From NCBI GenBank assembly GCA_037138335.1, contig JBAXIO010000002.1, forward strand, positions 275,613-339,612: 64,000 nt of DNA, given 5' to 3'. Below the pieces are notes generated by a model. It was not told the DNA's origin. It did not search any database and worked only from the letters and a program-made list of their open reading frames with translations. The DNA comes from CAIRDP01 sp037138335. GTDB taxonomy: Bacteria; Bacteroidota; Bacteroidia; Bacteroidales; FEN-979. Shown here one piece after another: positions 60,707 to 64,000 of this stretch (position 1 is the stretch's first letter; each line of letters begins with the position of its first letter). Both the position numbers and the translations under genes were made by a program.

Positions 60707-61297
60707 ATGAACCTGAAATTCATTTCAAGCGTTGTACATCCCAAAGACGGCCCGGCAAACGGTTTGCCCGAATTTGCATTCATCGGCCGCTCCAATGTAG
60801 GCAAGTCCTCGCTGATCAATATGATTGCCGGCAGGAGAAACCTGGCCAAGACCTCATCTAGCCCGGGAAAGACGCGAACGATTAACCATTATCTTGAGGA
60901 GGAGATGCGGTGTTATATCGTTGACCTGCCGGGCTACGGGTATGCGAAGCTTTCAAAAGTTGAAAAAGCGAAGCTGGAACCCATCATTAATATGTATATC
61001 CTGAAAAGCCCGGCTCTCAGGTGTACTTTCGTGCTGATCGACGCCAGGCATGAGCCCCTGAGCCAGGATGCCGAATTCATGAGCTGGATGATAAGGAATA
61101 ACCGGCCTTTCGTAATATTGTTCACGAAAACCGATAAGCTGTCAAATGCCGAACAAAGGAACCTCCAGCCAAAATACGTAAAAGGGATACAGCGTTTTAT
61201 TCCACGCTTTGTGCCCGAGATGATAACGACTTCCTCAACTACCCGCCAGGGCAGGGAAGAAATTGAAAGCCTGATAAAGGAAATGATGCTTACTTAA
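60707..61297 (+). CDS. engB: Ribosome biogenesis GTPase EngB (YsxC)
   Basis: 196 residues with G1 GRSNVGKSSLIN, G2-region TSSSPGKTRTI, G3 DLPGYGYAK, G4 TKTDKL and a G5-like TTSST. It is needed for 50S subunit maturation. It follows the GlsA-like gene by 27 nt on the same strand and its 3' end overlaps the biotin carrier gene (opposite strand) by 8 nt. Confidence 0.96.
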   Translation: MNLKFISSVVHPKDGPANGLPEFAFIGRSNVGKSSLINMIAGRRNLAKTSSSPGKTRTINHYLEEEMRCYIVDLPGYGYAKLSKVEKAKLEPIINMYILKSPALRCTFVLIDARHEPLSQDAEFMSWMIRNNRPFVILFTKTDKLSNAEQRNLQPKYVKGIQRFIPRFVPEMITTSSTTRQGREEIESLIKEMMLT

Positions 61298-61634
61298 GCT
61301 CAACCAGCAGCTGGTTCTTGGAAACCCTTTCACCCTGCTTAACATAGATCTTTTTAACGACAGTACTCACAGGAGATAACAGGTGGTTATTCATTTTCAT
61401 TGCCTGGAGGTCGAGCAGGGTGTCACCCTCTTTAACTTTATGGTTTTCCTTGACATAAACCTTCACGATCGTACCGGGAATGAATGCGGTGATCTTTTTA
61501 GGATCATCCACCTTATACGGTTTGCGCATCAAATAGGTACGGTTGGGCAGTGTTTTAAAAGCAATATGCTCCATCTGGAATGAGATGAATTCTGGTTCAG
61601 GAGGGGCGGCCTGCGGTTTTTCGTTTTCTTCCAT
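61290..61634 (-). CDS. Biotin carboxyl carrier protein subunit
   Basis: 114 residues. A Pro/Glu-rich N-terminal stretch precedes a biotinyl domain of about 70 residues with the attachment motif AMKM (Lys80) in LLDLQAMKMNNHLLSPVSTVVKKIYVKQGERVSKNQLLVELK. It carries the carboxybiotin between the carboxylase (not in window) and the carboxyltransferase encoded 26 nt upstream. Probably part of a propionyl-CoA carboxylase or methylmalonyl-CoA decarboxylase complex. Confidence 0.88.
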   Translation of the reverse strand: MEENEKPQAAPPEPEFISFQMEHIAFKTLPNRTYLMRKPYKVDDPKKITAFIPGTIVKVYVKENHKVKEGDTLLDLQAMKMNNHLLSPVSTVVKKIYVKQGERVSKNQLLVELK

Positions 61635-61660
61635 AAGAGGGTGTTCTGTTTTAAGGACGA

Positions 61661-63208
61661 TCAGAATGGAGGAACCCCGTGTTTTTTCTTAGGGGCGATC
61701 TCGTTTTTGTTTTGCGCCAGGGTCAGGGAATGGATGAGGAAGCTCCTGGTTTCCGAAGGTTCTATTACAGCATCAACGTAGCCGTATGCGGCAGCAACAT
61801 AAGGATTGGCAAATTTCTGGCGGTATTCCTCAATGAGTTTCTTTCGCGTTTCATCGGGATTATCCGATGACTTTATTTCGGAACGGAAAATGATGTTAGC
61901 AGCGCCTTCGGGCCCCATGACGGCGATTTCGGCTGTGGGCCAGGCAAGGACAAAATCGGCACGAAGGTGGTGAGAGCACATTGCGATATACCCTCCCCCG
62001 TAAGCCTTGCGTAAAATAACCGTCAGCTTAGGCACTGTTGCTTCACTGTATGCATAGAGGACTTTGGCACCATGGCGGATAACCCCTGCATGCTCCTGGT
62101 CAATACCCGGAAGGTAGCCCGGCAGGTCAACGAGGGTAACAAGGGGGATGTTAAAGGCATCGCAGTAACGGATGAACCTTGCAGCTTTATCGCTGGAGTC
62201 CACGTCAAGCACCCCGGCCAGAACCATCGGCTGGTTTGCAACAAACCCTATGGTTTGTCCGTCAAGCCTTGCAAAACCTATGACAATATTTGCAGCCCAG
62301 AGCTCGTGAATTTCAAAGAAATCGGAGTCATCGACCAACGACTTGATAACATCCCTTACATCATAAGGGGTCATCGGGTTGGTGGGAAATATGCTTTCAA
62401 TTTTATAATGCCTTGATTTTGGCGCTTTCTTCGGGAAAAGTTCGGCTTTTTTATCGTTATTCCAGGGGATAAAACTAACCAGCCTTTTGATCTGGTCAAA
62501 GCATTCATCTTCACTTTCGGCAAAGAAATGCGCGTTCCCGGTTATCTCGGCATGCACTTTGGCACCCCCTAGGTCTTCCATGGAAATTTCTTCTCCCAGA
62601 ACAGTCTTGATTACTTCCGGACCGGTAATGAACATCTTGGAGATCTTGTCCACCACAAACACAAAGTCGGTAAGGGCAGGGGAGTATACAGCACCCCCGG
62701 CACATGGACCCAGGATCACGCTGATCTGGGGAATCACGCCCGAAGCCTGGGTGTTCCTGTAAAAAATTTCACCATAGCCTGCAAGTGAATTAACACCTTC
62801 CTGGATCCTTGCACCCCCCGAATCATTGATCCCGATCAGGGGCACTTTCATCTTCATGGCATGATCCATGATCTTTGTGATCTTCTTGGCATGCATAAAT
62901 CCTAATGAACCGCCTGCAACTGTGAAGTCCTGGGCAAAAATGCAAACAGGCCAGCCATTAATGGATCCGGTACCTGTTATAACACCGTCACCCGGCAGGT
63001 ACTTTTTGTCCATGTCGAAGTCCTGCCCGGCATGCTTTACAAAAAGATCATATTCATGAAATGAATTTGGATCCAGCAATGCAAGGATGCGTTCACGGGC
63101 AGTCATTTTTCCGGATGCTTTCTGCTTTTCAAGGGCTTGTTCACCGCCTCCCTGAAAGGCTTCATTCATCCTTCTTTTGAGTTCATTGGTCTTGGCTCTT
63201 AAACTCAT
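61661..63208 (-). CDS. Acyl-CoA carboxyltransferase subunit (MmdA/PccB type)
   Basis: 515-residue carboxyltransferase with the two crotonase-like halves. Key segments are GINDSGGARIQEGVNSLAGYGEIFYRN in the N half and LPGYLPGIDQEHAGVIRHGAKVLYAYSEA and YGGGYIAMCSHHL in the C half. This arrangement matches propionyl-CoA carboxylase beta and methylmalonyl-CoA decarboxylase alpha; the sequence alone does not tell them apart, and no sodium-pump subunit or biotin carboxylase is in the window. It is cotranscribed with the biotin carrier. Confidence 0.9.
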   Translation of the reverse strand: MSLRAKTNELKRRMNEAFQGGGEQALEKQKASGKMTARERILALLDPNSFHEYDLFVKHAGQDFDMDKKYLPGDGVITGTGSINGWPVCIFAQDFTVAGGSLGFMHAKKITKIMDHAMKMKVPLIGINDSGGARIQEGVNSLAGYGEIFYRNTQASGVIPQISVILGPCAGGAVYSPALTDFVFVVDKISKMFITGPEVIKTVLGEEISMEDLGGAKVHAEITGNAHFFAESEDECFDQIKRLVSFIPWNNDKKAELFPKKAPKSRHYKIESIFPTNPMTPYDVRDVIKSLVDDSDFFEIHELWAANIVIGFARLDGQTIGFVANQPMVLAGVLDVDSSDKAARFIRYCDAFNIPLVTLVDLPGYLPGIDQEHAGVIRHGAKVLYAYSEATVPKLTVILRKAYGGGYIAMCSHHLRADFVLAWPTAEIAVMGPEGAANIIFRSEIKSSDNPDETRKKLIEEYRQKFANPYVAAAYGYVDAVIEPSETRSFLIHSLTLAQNKNEIAPKKKHGVPPF

Positions 63209-63233
63209 GATTTTGGTTTTTGGCGCAGAGGGG

Positions 63234-63241
63234 CAAAAGTA
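63234..63241 (-). promoter_or_regulatory. -7 box of the carboxyltransferase gene
   Basis: Minus-strand TACTTTTG (TAnnTTTG), 26 nt upstream of the ATG at 63208. No clear -33 box. Confidence 0.4.
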
Positions 63242-63461
63242 CGATTATGAAGAAGAATAAAGAACTATCATGAAACTGCAAACTGATAAATCCCTCTCAA
63301 TATCCGTTTTTCAAGCAGGATGAGACTTTCCATCCATTTCTGTAAAAAACCGGATTTCAGACAATTAAAACAGGCTGTTAGGGTTTTGTGGCGGTAATTT
63401 ATATTGTGAAAAGAAAAACGTTAAAAATTGTTAAATGAACAATATGAGTGAAATGCAGGTC

Positions 63462-64000
63462 CTATTTGAAAACCACAACGGTTATTCCGCTTCCCCCTCT
63501 TTCGAGAAGTTCGTCTTTTGCGCTTTTAATTTCCTTTACCGAACGTAGATAATCCCTCGTAACCTGCCGAAGTACCCCGTTCCCTTTGCCATGCAGTATC
63601 CTCACCTCAGGAATGGAAAGCATGATTGCATCATCAATATACTTTTGCAAAAGGGATATCGTTTCATCCACACGTTTGCCGCGCAGGTCAAGTGTCACCT
63701 CGAAATCATACAGTTTACGGTGCATGTCGTCAAGGTAGGATTGATATTGCCTGTGCTGGGGCCCTGTTGGTTCAATTATCTGAGGTTTTGAAGGGGCCTT
63801 TGATTTAGATTTACCTGCGGTTGAAGATTTGACTGCGGATGAAGGCTTCCCCTGTTCCATGTCTTCCGGGGGCGGCTCAGGCCATACCAGCGGAGCCTGT
63901 TGTTCTTCCAGTTTCTCTTTCAGCTCCCTTATGCCTGACCTTGCAGTTTTGGTCTGTTCCTTTTCGGCCTGGGCCTCTTTTATCTCCCTGATCGTTCTTT
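63462..64000 (-). CDS. mutS2: MutS2, C-terminal part (5' end outside window)
   Basis: Partial gene. The minus-strand frame is open from 63462 to the window edge (the region 63861-64000 reads as an E/K/R-rich coiled region ending EQQAPLVWPEPPPEDMEQG). It ends in an Smr nuclease domain with the DLRG motif (VTLDLRGKRVDETISLLQKYIDDAIM) and HGKGNGVLR. MutS2 binds branched DNA and suppresses recombination. The ATPase part lies to the right, outside. Confidence 0.85.
   Translation of the reverse strand, partial: RTIREIKEAQAEKEQTKTARSGIRELKEKLEEQQAPLVWPEPPPEDMEQGKPSSAVKSSTAGKSKSKAPSKPQIIEPTGPQHRQYQSYLDDMHRKLYDFEVTLDLRGKRVDETISLLQKYIDDAIMLSIPEVRILHGKGNGVLRQVTRDYLRSVKEIKSAKDELLERGGSGITVVVFK

Overview
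The window looks like a chromosomal segment of a Bacteroidota bacterium, most likely Bacteroidales- or Marinilabiliales-like. The evidence is a Bacteroidota-type dcw (division and cell wall) cluster, a complete Bat (aerotolerance-type) operon, four secreted proteins with type IX secretion (T9SS) C-terminal sorting domains, a GlsA/GlsB-like glycine-lipid pair, and promoters of the Bacteroidota form TTTG-N19-21-TAnnTTTG with few Shine-Dalgarno sites. I see no prophage, insertion sequence, CRISPR array or rRNA operon.

Layout. 1-3.6 kb (+): FAD oxidoreductase, short-chain dehydrogenase and a polytopic membrane protein with overlapping ends. 3.6-18.8 kb (-): the dcw cluster, transcribed mraZ-rsmH-ftsL-ftsI-murE-mraY-(murD remnant)-ftsW-murG-murC-ftsQ-ftsA-ftsZ, preceded by a three-copy MraZ operator. 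Its murD slot holds only the C-terminal domain of the ligase, with hallmark residues changed. 19-30 kb: an FG-GAP T9SS protein; a sigma-54-type response regulator fused operonically to a glycosyltransferase and a flippase; a BrkB-family membrane protein; a TPR protein; a B12-binding radical SAM protein; and tmRNA. 30-37.7 kb: gpsA, a TPR-PAS histidine kinase, a three-gene nucleotide-sugar cassette (LegB-like dehydratase, nucleotidyltransferase, epimerase), nadC, a DUF4783 protein and rlmH. 37.8-46.2 kb (+): moxR, DUF58, a membrane protein, batA, batB, batC, batD, batE. 46.3-57 kb: two T9SS proteins, pyrE, a Nudix protein, an unrecognised protein, a choloylglycine-hydrolase-family enzyme and a C10 cysteine peptidase with T9SS tail. 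57-64 kb: tRNA-Glu, an AT-hook/histone-H1-like protein, rpsT, divergent glsB/glsA, engB, a biotin carrier plus carboxyltransferase, and the 3' end of mutS2.

How the genes work together. The dcw cluster makes and uses lipid-linked peptidoglycan precursor at the division site. The Bat operon couples a MoxR ATPase to membrane-anchored von Willebrand A and TPR proteins. The sugar cassette and the regulator/glycosyltransferase/flippase set point to surface polysaccharide. The T9SS cargo are secreted or surface-bound proteins.

The most unusual observations are the isolated MurD C-terminal domain beside a heptamer repeat that recurs inside the Bat operon, a 26-bp tandem repeat at the rsmH/ftsL junction whose period is not a multiple of three, and octamer repeat tracts at two intergenic sites.
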